A DNA stretch of 64,000 bases from Ciona savignyi (Eukaryota; Chordata; Ascidiacea; Phlebobranchia; Cionidae): NCBI GenBank assembly GCA_000149265.1, contig CH002502.1:62001-126000 (forward strand). The letters run 5' to 3'. Position 1 is the first letter of the stretch, and the number at the start of each line of letters is the position of its first letter. Both the position numbers and the translations under genes were made by a program. The notes below the pieces were generated by a model, which was not told where the DNA came from, did not search any database, and saw only the letters and a program-made list of their open reading frames with translations. Below are positions 24,300 to 35,000 of the stretch, piece after piece.

Positions 24300-24640
24300 C
24301 TTTCTCGACGATCCTTAAATGTTTCGAACATATGATTGAACTAGCGTAGAATAATATTAGTAGTTTGTGTGGCAGTAGATATTTAAACATATTGTGTACA
24401 TATGTTTATGTGCATTTCTAAATCAAATGCTTACATGAACTGTTAAAAATAGGTTAAGCAACTCTCTAACATCCGAAGTGTAAATAACTTATCACAAATG
24501 GGGAAATCCCTGTAACGTTACAACCTGTGAGGTTTAGAATAAGATTTCATGAACATGTCGTAATTGAGCACTGTGTTAGTCCTGCTTTTAACACACACAC
24601 ACACACACACTTCTTCCAGGGGATTCCCCAATATACGGAA
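24300..24640. other. 3' flank of Spec3-like copy 1 with an AC microsatellite
   Basis: Downstream of the stop lies AT-rich sequence and a run of ten AC units at about 24591-24610. No other feature is seen before the segmental duplication begins at 24641. Confidence 0.5.
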
Positions 24641-24941
24641 TACACTCTGGTACACATTACAGAGTTGTATAACGAATTTGTGTATGTTGATGCGGAACCA
24701 TTCATTTTTGTGCACCTAGAAAGCAATATGCTGTTATTTGGATAACTGTGTCTGTTTTTAAGAAGTAGAGTAAATATTTTATAGCGGTTCGCAATGAAAA
24801 AATGCAATACATAATTTCTAAACACGAACAACAGATGTTGTTTACACGTGAAATTAGAATGCATATTTCCTATGTTCTCTGCGTCGTAAATGGAAATTGC
24901 CGCTCAGTAGATTTTATCGGTTTGCTTTGTTGTTATTGTAG

Positions 24942-25054
24942 AAAACAGTATAGAAACCCAAAACTAAGAGGTAACACCACAACAACGACAACAGACACCA
25001 GCAGACTTTCCACAGGCATTAACACATGAACTTCACGAGACATCACCAAGATAA
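24942..25054 (+). pseudogene. Spec3-like last-exon fragment (orphan)
   Basis: After an acceptor-like TATTGTAG, one frame reads VTPQQRQQTPADFPQALTHE and stops at 25052-25054. This resembles the TYQTPAGFPQASPT part of the last exon of the neighbouring Spec3-like genes. No membrane exons precede it. Downstream is 3'-UTR-like sequence with AATAAA at 25284-25289. Read as the surviving 3' end of a duplicated Spec3-like gene; similarity is short, so this is moderate inference. Confidence 0.4.
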
Positions 25055-25556
25055 GAATCCATCTATGTAGAGCCATTATCATCTACAAACCGCATCTAGA
25101 TGTTACCACCAAACTAGCCTAAACGGCGCAAACAAACCACTAAAGCATTCAGCCAGCTAGCAATACGAACCAGGCATCTCTTGTTATGAAGTGCCAATAG
25201 AAGTACCCCTCTTCGTTAACACGCTTTGTGTAAATACTTTATTACTAACCAGCTTTAAGTATATAAATACAGTACTTATAACAAATAAAAGCAGTTCAAT
25301 GCGTTGTATCATTATCGACATTTAAATCGGGACAAATACCGTCATTGATGATCCGTCAATGACGGACGAAACATGGAAAGATGGTCCCGGACACTTCCCA
25401 ACTGCGGTTGGACCGCGCACCCAGATTAGGTATGTACCATGGATGTCCTCCTACATAATTAAGGGAAGTCCGGTCGGTTAGCTTATCTACAAGAGTAAAG
25501 GGAGATCTGATAAACAACCTAATGTTTGTTTTATGTACATGACGTTTTTTTGTTTT

Positions 25557-25665
25557 TTTTACCGAGTCAACTTTCGAACCCGAATGTTGGGCTAGTCACA
25601 AATACATTTTTTTAGAAATCGGTATATGTATCGGTCGCGCTAACCATTCGGCCACACGACTGCAC
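25557..25665 (-). repeat. tRNA-derived SINE copy
   Basis: Minus-strand copy: GTGTGGCCGAATGGTTAGCG, GCGACCGATACATATACCGA and a B-box-like GGGTTCGAAAG. Orthologous to the copy at 52664-52772 in the second segmental duplicate. Confidence 0.55.
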
Positions 25666-25715
25666 TTACGTGTTTTGAGTACTTTTATTCGCAACACCAA
25701 AAACAAGCAAAAAAA

Positions 25716-27075
25716 CTAAAGAGTCAACCACGTGTTTATTCACCACTATTTGTAAAACACATTTTGTATGCAAGCAGAAACGCATGGATCCCTTAGGTAA
25801 CAATCCGATCCTGTTATTAATGTTCATTACACAATATATGTTGTTGTTAAATATGTTCACGCCAGGTCCATGTTATTCAACATTCCAGAGAGTTTTAATC
25901 TGCCATAGTTTTGTTTCTGCAAGCATAAACGAATAGTGTTGTTTCTGCAAGCATAAACGAATAGTGTTGTTTCTGCAAGCATAAACGAATAGTGTAGTTA
26001 AAAAAATATTAATCGCGTTAGATGAACGAACATTTTATCAAAAATGTTTAAAATTACAGCCTCTTGTCAAGCGCTGTAGTAACATTCAAGAAAGAGCTCA
26101 ATTTAGTTTTCATGGCTTAGCGGAATTCCCCTTGGTTTAGTTCATAAATTTTTGTTTTTACATTTATGTTATCTAACAATTCTTAAACAGTTTTAATCTG
26201 ATTTGAAGCCTTCTTGTTGGAGATGTTGGGGCAATATGGCATGCCCGTCCCAATCATTATTTAAGAATAAATCATAATTTTTAAGGTAATTCCCTAGGTA
26301 TTTTATTTCTTTTTTTAATGGTACAGCGATGGACAAGGCACTAACATTTCACCCAATTTGTCACAATCATGATTCAGGAACATAACTTTGTTTAAAGGGA
26401 TCTGCCCTAAGTATTTTTTTCCTTAAATATGAATGGCTAACGATCGAGCATTCCCCCTAATCTGATTCGAGCATTCCCCCAAATCTGATTAAAAACAGCC
26501 GTTGAAATGTTATGCCCAAAACAACTAATTTTTCAGAAAAAAATACCGTTTTTGATTTTAACGTCGCAGAGGAATTCTCCTGGATTTATCACCCAAAATT
26601 TTGGTTTCTGCATATTAAGACCATGTTGTCTAACAAATGGCGAAGTCTCATTGCAATTCCATTACTACTTCTAGTAGATGTCGGGGCGACATGGCATGCC
26701 TGTCACAATCATGATTTGAGAACAAAATCTTATTTTTATGGTATTTTTTAGTTCTTTTAAGTGTTATATCTAGCTTATACACTTACATTTTACCAAATCT
26801 AATTGAAATTGGAGTAACCGAGCGCTATGCCCAAAAAAGCTAAATTGAAAAAAAATACAGTTTGGGTTTTTTAACTTCCAGAAGAATTACCATAGGTATA
26901 TTTCCCAAAATTGTGGTTTCCGCATATCTAGACCATGTTGTCTAACAAACGACAAAGTTTAATTGCAATCTATTACCCCTTCTGGTAAATGTCGATGCCA
27001 CAAGCCATGCCTGTCAAGCGTTTGACGAAAAAAAGAAAAAAAAAACTGACTAAAAATAAGTATTTTTTAAATTAA
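25716..27075. repeat. Terminal-inverted-repeat element, one end, monomers in left-arm orientation
   Basis: Starts CTAAAGAGTCAACCACGTGT, then the family end sequence and about four monomers, finishing in the TTGACGAAAAAAAG A-rich motif. It contains a 28-bp unit three times in tandem at 25912-25995. The counterpart is 52836-53910. Confidence 0.55.
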
Positions 27076-27479
27076 TTTATCGATTTTAATTTGGATTTTT
27101 AATTACCTTAACGATTCCTTCTGACCTTGCACATAATATGACCTACAATAATGGTTAATAAACAGCAGCGGTAAAATTTGAACAACGCATGCCGTGTATG
27201 AGTCGGTAGACCAGTTCTGCAACTAAATAAACAGTAAATATAGAAATAGGATCGAGAGCAAAGATTGAACTAACCATACGTTGGACGACGTAGAATAGGT
27301 TATGTTTATTTTCGTAAATGAAAAAAAATGTAGTAATGTTACCTTACGGACAATGGTCAGATTACCTTGCCTCAACGTTATTGCAGTGTGTATATGAATA
27401 GGGCGTTTCTTTAAATTGGTAGGACCAATTCGTATTTATAAACCTTCAGGTAAAATGCAACGCATTAACAGCAAACTGC

Positions 27480-27850
27480 TTGGTCGGTTTCTGATTACTC
27501 GGCTTGATCGTAGTTTCAGTGAACAAAGATGCATTTAAGGAAGAAACGAAAAACTAAAGGGAAATACCTCTTTTTATTAATTGCTTTTTTCCGGGCTTAG
27601 TTTCGAACTCATGATGAGTTCGTTGCTAAGACCGTTTTTCTTAAGTAAGTCGGTACATGTATCGGTCGTGTTAACCATTCGGCCACACTTGTTAACCATT
27701 CGGATCGTACAAGGGAAAGACCTCCTGATGAGTATCAATGCGGAGTTCAAAATGGCAACCCTTTGTGGGAATCTTCAATAAAGTTAAGAAAGAGTACTTC
27801 GACAAGGGGGTTTTCTGTGTTTGCCGCCTTGTGATGAAAGACATAGCTCA
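27480..27850 (+). pseudogene. Decayed family B promoter and first exon, split by a SINE
   Basis: GATCGTAGTTTCAGTGAACA followed by AAGATGCATTTAAGGAAGAA matches the leader and first exon of the family B gene (AGTTTCTGTGAACAAAGATG at the intact loci). A SINE follows at 27597-27692. After it GTGGGAATCTTCAATAAAGT then AAGAAAGAGTACTTCGAC matches the end of that exon and the start of its intron. The arginine exon is absent. A further faint copy of the leader lies at about 28045-28110. Confidence 0.45.
27597..27692 (-). repeat. tRNA-derived SINE copy inside the family B relic
   Basis: Minus-strand A box GTGTGGCCGAATGGTTAACA with GACCGATACATGTACCGA, and a B-box-like GAGTTCGAAACTAAG. It interrupts the relic first exon, so it inserted after or during its decay. 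Confidence 0.5.
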
Positions 27851-28770
27851 TGGCTAGAAAGCTGTAAGAGTTGGCCCTTCATACAAAGACGATTCTCTTG
27901 TCATTATAAGTCTTCGACGCTGCACAGTTTTCATGGTTGGTTGTGATTTTCAGGTTTTTAAGATTTAAAAACAGTTTTCGATAAAGTTAACGAAACCTAA
28001 GAGCTGGAAATTCACAGTATGGGTGATCACGTGGTTTTGATTCTGCTTACTCAATGTAATTGGAGATTCTTCGAACACAGATGTGATCGCAGTAGGGGCA
28101 AAACACAACGCTCATATGGTTGGGAACAGTTCTATGTAGTTAACAGTGCATTGTGATAAAAACTTAAACAATAGAAACATTTATTAGTTGCATGCCCTGT
28201 GTCAAGGATAAAACTAATTTAGCGCCGTGATACTGTAAACGTTTAAGCTGTGTTAAGTTTACCACGTAGTGTATTTTAAAATACTTTTCTTTGTACAGTA
28301 TATGATTCGGTAGCGCTAAACAATTGACCACGAAAGAATTATATGAATGGGCAGTTCTAAACATTAGAGCACAGGACCTTTCCATGAAATCAAAACATGA
28401 ATTTGACAAATAGGAAGTAAAGAATTTTCATGATGTTATTATCAACCTTTATGACTTAATATAAAAAGAACAGTTATATAATTAAATAAACTAAAAACAA
28501 AAAAAATACTTTGTTTAAAAGATTGGGATAGAAAAACCAATCTTAAGCCTTACGCCTGGACGAAGTTTCTGCTTACTTAACTTTATCGGAGTTTCTGTGA
28601 ATAAAGATGCGTTTTAGGAACAAACAGGAAACTAAAGGAAGAAGGAACTCATTATAAATATCGGTTCTTAGATGAGCAAAGCCAACTTTTGTTGGAATCT
28701 TCAACAAAGGTAAGAGTACTTCACGTTGTGTTGTATATTGTGGTTGGTGTCATTAACGTATATTCAACAG

Positions 28771-29223
28771 ATGAATAAGATACTTCTTGTACTTCTCCTC
28801 GTTCTGTTGGTGGTTGACGGCATTTTAGGTGGAGCTGGTGCCTTCCGTCGTAGGCGGCGTCGACGTCGGCGCCGTACAGGCCCTCCACCACCACCTCGTC
28901 CCACTGTTCCGTATGTCCGAAGACGACGAAGGTGGACAGGTTGGAACGAAGCAGAAGCAGGTAATTTGTTTTTAACACACCACCGCCTTGTGATCCATGT
29001 ATAAACACCAATAATGATAATTGTTCTTGATGAAACACCAGCAACTCATTGACACATTCTCTTATATTAACATGCATTTTACATGTTGAAGAAGATGATT
29101 CAAATGCCTTGAGAACTGATGAGCTGGATGATGGTAAATTACAATAACAACCCCAATACAGGTAACTGCGATAATTATGATTTTATAACAGATTGTAGTA
29201 TAGGACGTTCTACTTTCTGGTAA
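28771..29223 (+). CDS. Family B arginine-rich secreted peptide, copy 1 (83 aa)
   Basis: Not a family I recognise. Exon B (28771-28960) encodes a hydrophobic leader (MNKILLVLLLVLLVVDGILG), then FRRRRRRRRRRTGPPPPPRP, TVPYVRRRRRWTGWN and EAEAG. A GTAATT donor follows at 28961 and a CAG acceptor before 29162; splicing keeps the frame into exon C (29162-29223, GNCDNYDFITDCSIGRSTFW, stop). Without splicing the frame ends GNLFLTHHRLVIHV. An upstream exon (28607-28709, AAAGATGCGTTTTAGG) ends at a GTAAGA donor whose acceptor lies directly before the ATG at 28771. In this copy its frame does not run into the main exon, so translation from 28771 is preferred. The arginines use many different codons, so this is not a microsatellite artefact. 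Secretion is inferred; a cationic effector role is speculation. Confidence 0.68.
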
Positions 29224-29734
29224 ATCTATTTGTTGTACTATTGAACTAAATAAACTTAAAATAAAAAAAAACAAATAAAGAAACCAAGTCAATGTGACAT
29301 GTGACTGATAACTGAATTGCAAATTCTATTTATGAATAACGAAACCAAGATATAGAACATAATGTTTATTCCCAACAATAATAAATGGGCTGTACATTTT
29401 TGCATTAGAATGAGCAACGAAAAATTAAAATATTTTAATAAAATGAGTTTCTTTATAACGAAACTAATTCAGTTTTTGTTTTACCCAGGTGTAATGATGT
29501 ATTCTTCATCGTTCCCATGATACATTTTACTACAATTGATCTCAATAAATTTAACTTGCAACAAAATGTGTGGTTCTTTGTTCAGGTGTGCAGAAAATTG
29601 TTATATATTGTATTGAAAATAAAGTTCACGTAATTATCGTTTTTTTTGCGTACATCAAAAAAAGCGAAAAGCTGCGCTAAACGAAAGGCGGCGGTAAACT
29701 GAGACTGAAACCCTACTTGCAACGTGGTACCTGT

Positions 29735-29810
29735 AAATGAACCGATTCTATACAAAAACGGTCTTGGTGACGAGCCATTAAAGCTATAAAACCCTCTCAG
29801 GTAAAAATCC
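29735..29810 (+). repeat. Degraded SINE 3' part
   Basis: AACCGATTCTATACAAAAAC then GGTCTTGGTGACGAGCC matches the middle of the SINE. The same fragment sits downstream of family B copies 2 and 3 at about 56560-56600 and 58170-58222, where the latter still shows the A-box half (TTAGCTAAGCGGCTAACGCG). Confidence 0.4.
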
Positions 29811-30273
29811 TATTAAACGTGCATGCAACGTCGTGAGAATACCCCCATAGCCTGTAGATTTACGTTTTCGAAAAAATGTGGTTCTGTAATCTAAAAAAAT
29901 GGAAATCTGCTAGTGGTTATAAGATAATGCTAGCTGGCCAAACGACACATGGTAGTTAGATTAAAAGTAGGGAGTAAAGTGATTTTAGAATAGAATTAGA
30001 GAATTACTCAAAAATGTAAAATAACGACAAATCTTTGCCGCTTGTATGAAACAGCAGGACTTATAATAGCCAATACCCACGTATATCTATTTTCCAGGAA
30101 CGCCACAGAGCTTAAATCACATTAGTGACCAGCCTGCTTTAACCACCTATATGAAATGTTTAAGCGACACCACGTTAAATTTAGTAACGTTTTTTTAAAT
30201 GTTTTTTTTGAAAATATTCGAATTTGAAAAAAAATAACACAAAATAACACTTATAATAAATATATGAATAAAC

Positions 30274-30925
30274 TAGAGAGTGTCAACCACATGTTTTTGA
30301 GCAAGTTCCCTAACCACAATTTGTATTTTACAGAGAGTATGTAGTTTGTTTCTGCAAGCATAAACGCATGGGTCCCATAGTTATTAAACCAAACTTCTTT
30401 TCCATATGTATAGTAAAAATGACTATAAATGGATAATTTAAGCGTCTTATAAAGCGCTGAAATAAAGCTAAATTTTAAAACAGCCTGATTTATTTTTTTA
30501 GGCTTCGAGTTTTTTATGGCTATCTTCGTTTTTTAGGGAGTTACCCAAGGTAAATCTTTTCTTTTATTTAATTGGCACAGAAACGGCTACCGGTCCAACA
30601 TTTCACCAAATCTGATCAAAATTAGAGCAGCTGTTCAAGCGCTATGCCCCAAAATCTAATATTTTAGAAAAAACGTTTTGTTTTTTTAACGTCTCAGGGG
30701 AATTCCCCTGGATTTATCACCCAAAATTTTGTTTTTTTTGTATATCTAGACCATGTTGTCTAACAAATGACAAAGTTTTGTTACGATTCCATTATTACTT
30801 CTGGTAGATGTCGGGGCGACCATGCCTGTCAAGCTTTTGACAAAAAAAGGAGAAAAAAAAAAACGAAAAATACAAACCAACACAATATGTGTCCTATTTT
30901 TCCCAATGAGACCCATAATTAGGGC
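30274..30925. repeat. Terminal-inverted-repeat element, one end and ~1.5 monomers
   Basis: Starts TA|GAGAGTGTCAACCACATG and ends in the poly-A motif after GCCTGTCAAGCTTTTGACAA. It closes the first segmental duplicate; the counterpart is 58766-59455. Confidence 0.55.
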
Positions 30926-31640
30926 GTTAAGGTGGGTGTTTGGATTTATTATCTTTGACAGTCGTTAGAACACCTATTTAGTTAAATATAATAATGTGGG
31001 TCCAGCCAGACGTATCCGTCAATCAGCTCTAGCGTTATACCGTATTTTAAAGCGAATTTTCTTTCCTACCCCTTTTCCCTCCATTATTGTTGCCCAATTA
31101 GTCGGCTTCCCCTTTTAGTCATTACACGAACGGGGGGACACACTTAATGATAATTCGACTTTAGCCACGATTATTTGGCGCACACGTGTAAACAGTGGAT
31201 GACGGACTTTTGGTAAAAGCGATGAATAGCAGTTTATTATAAAATGGCAACACTAAAAGAAGAGAAAGCGGGAAGGAGCTGAGATTTCCCCCAAAACCTT
31301 TATACTGCACCGTGATTGTCCTCCTGCATTATTAAGGGAAGTCCGGTCGGTTAGCTAACTTGGACATGGTACTTAGCAGAATCGCCTAAAATATATTTCT
31401 TAACCAATAGGTTACGAATATTGATTTCCGTCTTTGGTGTGCACAAGTTTCCACCTTGTGAAAGCCTTGGAATATGCGATCGCACGACTTGAAAGTAACA
31501 AAGTAATTTGCCCAATATCATCGCGTAACGACAATCTTACAAAATTGCTATTGTTCGTTATAGCAATATGAGTGGATTGATGACAAATTACCCAGTATAA
31601 GGTAACATTCGGTAAACGATGAACTTAAATACACGAACCC
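30926..31640. other. Intergenic stretch, no gene seen
   Basis: Contains the shared motif AAGGGAAGTCCGGTCGGTTA (31333-31352), which also follows each Spec3-tail fragment near 25463, 52560 and 60990. Otherwise unremarkable. Confidence 0.4.
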
Positions 31641-31661
31641 TGATTTCGCTTTGTAATTCAT

Positions 31662-31853
31662 TTATTTCCACGCGTTGTTACTTGACGACCAAACGAAATG
31701 TGATTTAACCGTCAGTTCTAATTGTTTTGGAGACGATAAACGCATTCGTACACCATTACGCCAAAAACACCTTTGTTTTTCGATGGGAACTTCACCAAAG
31801 CTATTGTTCATGGAGGTATAGAAGTATTGTGTTACGAATCCATCGGTCGGATG
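31662..31853 (-). CDS. Possible terminal exon of an unidentified minus-strand gene
   Basis: After an acceptor-like CCTCCCAG, the minus strand stays open for about 63 codons (RHPTDGFVTQYFYTSMNNSF, then GEVPIEKQRCFWRNGV, ending SSSNNAWK). The stop TAA falls inside an AATAAA. Composition looks protein-like and the poly(A)-type signal position fits a last exon, but no upstream exon is found and no family is recognised. It could equally be chance. Confidence 0.28.
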   Translation of the reverse strand, partial: HPTDGFVTQYFYTSMNNSFGEVPIEKQRCFWRNGVRMRLSSPKQLELTVKSHFVWSSSNNAWK

Positions 31854-31935
31854 TCTACTGGGAGGCAAAACACTTTACTTGACGTTTTTTTAAAAGTAGG
31901 GTATCAACCAATATCTCAGAGATCAATAGTTAAAA

Positions 31936-34014
31936 ATGTCTTATCCAACTAAACCAGAAAATTTCCCACCCCTACCTCCGGGTTATTCAACATCTGCTCA
32001 ATATGGAGAACAGGTCAGTTCGTTATTTGTGTCTTTTCATTAATATTGTAAACAATTGCTAGGGAAAAACTGTAAAAATTTATTGTTAAAAGAAACGGAC
32101 ATATCTGGATTTAGGGGGATTTTTTTAAAATTTTATCAGTTTCATTTTTTAAAATCTTATTTTTTTAAATTGTATGTATATAAAGTTTGGCCAGGAAGGG
32201 ATTGTATGATTAAGTTGACAGAAATGTTAGGTATTATAAAGAAAAGTAACAGAGACCGGAAAAGTCAAAAATACAACTATTTTGGGGCATTATCTGTTCG
32301 GATTAGCAGTGTTTTCGGGAATACATTGGTCAATTTACACCAAATATTCCATACTTGTGGTTAAGTATATTAAAAAAAATTAAATATAGAATTAAAATAA
32401 ATCTGTTTACTCCAAAAAATCCTTCAAATATATAATCGAGTTGAAACCATAATGTACTATTTCTACCTGTATAATTGTATATAACAGATGAACAGTTGAA
32501 AAACTTAAAAGGCCTATAAGAACACAATATGTTTAAGCGAGTTAAAACCTTAAATGATGCTAATATTTCTAAATTTTACACTTCTAAAAAGTTTTGACCC
32601 CCTTACTGTATTGTTTGGGTTTGTGTTTTTACACATGTATGAATCGGAAAATCGATGTGTAAAACATAATTTCCAACCGTCCCTCCCACGCCTGCGTAGT
32701 TTGATGTTTAAATAGTTAGTGTTGATCTACTGTCACGCTTAAACCAATGAAAGTAACTAATTACTCGAACCAGATATGTTGCAACCGAAATTTAGTCGAA
32801 TAACCTTTTCCAAGACAATGTAAAGGGGATTTCCAAGACAATTTAATATGACTGAACACATATTGTGTCTAACTCGAGGTTATTCAAGAAAGAGTTGTGC
32901 AATTATTTGGAAATTTTAAAAATCTTAGCTGACACGGTCTAGATGTACATGATTCTGACCACAATACATGCTTTTTAAAGACTTTTTTAAAACCCCTAAA
33001 CCTAATTGTTCGTCACCAAGATCGTTTTTGTAGCAAATTGGTATATGTATCGGTCGCGTTAATCATTTGTCCAAATACTATATGGTATATGGCTGTTTAG
33101 GTCTCCATGTTAATTATCGATTTCGTACAGCCTTACATATCAACTGCTCCGGGCACAACTTACGTCACACACCAAGTTGTGACGACACACCATAGCAGCT
33201 TATCGATGGCGGGAATGAGGAAAGCGATTCCGGAATTACCGATGGCATTTGCGATTACTTGTTGCATTATAAACTGCATTCTAGTTGGCTTTGGTAAGAT
33301 TTGCGTGTGAAAAGTTAGCTAGATATTAAACTTTGTTTGCAGGAACTATAATAGCTGGTTTCGGTGTGCTGTGCTGTGGTAATGTGGGTGAATCAGGCGG
33401 CAGTCGGTTCGCTACGTTCTGTATCAACTTCTGGGTGGGAATCGCACAGATTATAACTTTGTTTGCTTTCCCTGTCGGTTGGATTTGGAGCATTATGTGG
33501 GGAGTTGCGTTCATTGCTATTGCAGGTGAGACCTAGCTATATTTTGTGGATTGAAGTATAGGATAAACTAAAGGGTTCTTATCCTACTTAGATTCGTCAG
33601 AATACCCGCGAATATAGTTCCGGATAAAGCGGCCATTGTTTATCCATACCCACGGACCACGTTTGGTTGGGTTTCGGCTTGCACGAAAATAACTTATGTA
33701 TATTATACACTCGATATTGTACAATACTGGGTTTCGTAATCTGATGTGATTACAGAAACCTTCCTCTTTAAAAACCGTTTGAATGTTGAATGGTGGTTAA
33801 CACGTTGTTGACCACGGTTGACACTCTTGTTGGTATGTTGGGGTGGTACTAGTTTAAATAATGAGTCTACTATAATAAATGTTGGGCTTGTGATGTTAAA
33901 TATATGATCGCAGACGAAGCGAAGAAACGCGAACAAGGGGGCGACACCACGGTGACAACGACATATCGGACACCCGCAGGCTTTCCCCAAGCATCACCAG
34001 CAGGCTTCCCTTAG
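31936..34014 (+). CDS. Spec3/Stum-like membrane protein, copy 2 (four exons)
   Basis: Exons 31936-32013, 33131-33293, 33343-33525 and 33914-34014, all with GT-AG borders and matching phases (0, 1, 1). N-terminus MSYPTKPENFPPLPPGYSTS is Pro-rich; then TTYVTHQVVTTHHSS, a hydrophobic segment FAITCCIINCILVGFG, CCGNVGESGGSRF and the second membrane stretch ending GWIWSIMWGVAFIAIAG. The last exon is short: DEAKKREQGGDTTVTTTYRT, then PAGFPQASPAGFP and stop, about 46 residues shorter than in copy 1. Frames are intact throughout, so this copy is the better reference. Exons 2 and 3 are nearly identical to copy 1, while introns differ in length and content (intron 1 is 1117 bases here and 56 in copy 1). 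Confidence 0.85.
32014..33130 (+). other. Intron 1 of Spec3-like copy 2
   Basis: AT-rich and without a supported gene. A SINE remnant lies on the minus strand at about 33010-33075 (GCGACCGATACATATACCAA and TGATTAACG). Confidence 0.5.
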
Positions 34015-34374
34015 ATGGATCCCACAGCATATGAAGTTCCATCATAATTATTACGACTATGAAACACTGTGCCCTCGATTTACACGGTTATTCATCGTTT
34101 TATCCGAAAAAAAAGTATACTTTTTCTATTTGTATATTGCTATATTTGAAAAACAAGATGTTAAATGCTGTAAAATAATATGGCTCTTTTGCGCTAATCA
34201 ATTAATCGTTTGACACATCCTCTTTAAACATACTTAAACATGACCTTATTAATACATATCGTGTGTGAATGCATATATAAGTTTTGTGTGAGTTTTGGTA
34301 TATACCTGGATTTTGATAATTATATATTAGCCGTTGTTTTTAACTAAAAGAGTGAATTATATCTTTTTCCCCCT

Positions 34375-35000
34375 AACCACAATTTGTTTTTTTATATGCC
34401 GAGAATGTAGTTTGTTTCTGCAAGCAAGAAAGTGTGGGTCCCGAAGGTAACAATCCGATCTTGCTATTAATGTTTATTACACAATTGATGTTATTGTCAG
34501 ATATGTGCACATCAGGTCTATGTTATTATTATTTCAGAAAGTTTTACCCGGACTGCCATAATTTTGTTTCTGCAAGCATAAACGCACAGGTCTCATAATT
34601 ATCAAACCAAACTTTTTTTTATGTGCAGTTAAAATGAATATTTCTGTTAGATTAATGAAAAATTTACCACAAATGTTTTAAATTAAAGCATCTTGACAAG
34701 CGCTTTAGTAAAAAGAAGCTAATTTCCTAAAACAGCTCGATTTAGTTTTTTATGGGTTCGGGGAATCACCTGGGTTTAGTACATAAATTTCTGTTTTTAT
34801 ATTACTAGGGAATGTTATGTAACAATTCTCTTAAAGTTTAAGGTTTAATCCGATTCTATTACTTCTCTTTATAGATGTAGCGGCGATATGGCATGCCTGT
34901 CACAATCATGATTTAGAAACAAATTACAATTTTTAGGGTATTACCTTAGGTATACTATTTCTTTCTTCTAATTGGCATAGCAGTGTGTAAAGTAATAACT
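34375..35000. repeat. Degraded terminal-inverted-repeat element fragment
   Basis: CCCTAACCACAATTTG, TTTCTGCAAGCATAAACGCA and a single monomer (GATGTAGCGGCGATATGGCA, TGCCTGTCACAATCATGATT) identify the family. The GAGAGTG terminus is missing. Confidence 0.45.

Larger units (their letters stand above)
24641..30925. repeat. Segmental duplication, copy 1
   Basis: Sequence from TACACTCTGGTACACATTAC onward is repeated from 51753, in the same order: Spec3-tail fragment, a stretch with AAGTCCGGTCGGTTAGC, a SINE, a terminal-inverted-repeat element, family B relic, family B gene, and a second terminal-inverted-repeat element at the right end. Copy 2 additionally carries a tandem duplication of the family B gene. 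A third, partial copy occupies 60438-63448. Confidence 0.8.

Noticed and set aside
24527-25029. Open frames at 24527-24745, 24802-25029 and on the opposite strand
   Set aside because: They occur identically in the second segmental duplicate only because of the duplication; no signal peptide, domain or splice support.
26512-26751. 79-codon open frame in a repeat (also 4945-5181, 6042-6242, 19667-19852 and 59400-59603)
   Set aside because: These frames lie within the satellite monomers of the terminal-inverted-repeat element, recur by repetition and lack any domain or start context.
28721-29077. Long minus-strand open frame opposite family B (118 codons; similar at 55444-55899 and 57207-57497)
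   Set aside because: It is the shadow of the arginine-rich exon: substitutions between copies are silent on the plus strand and change residues on the minus strand.
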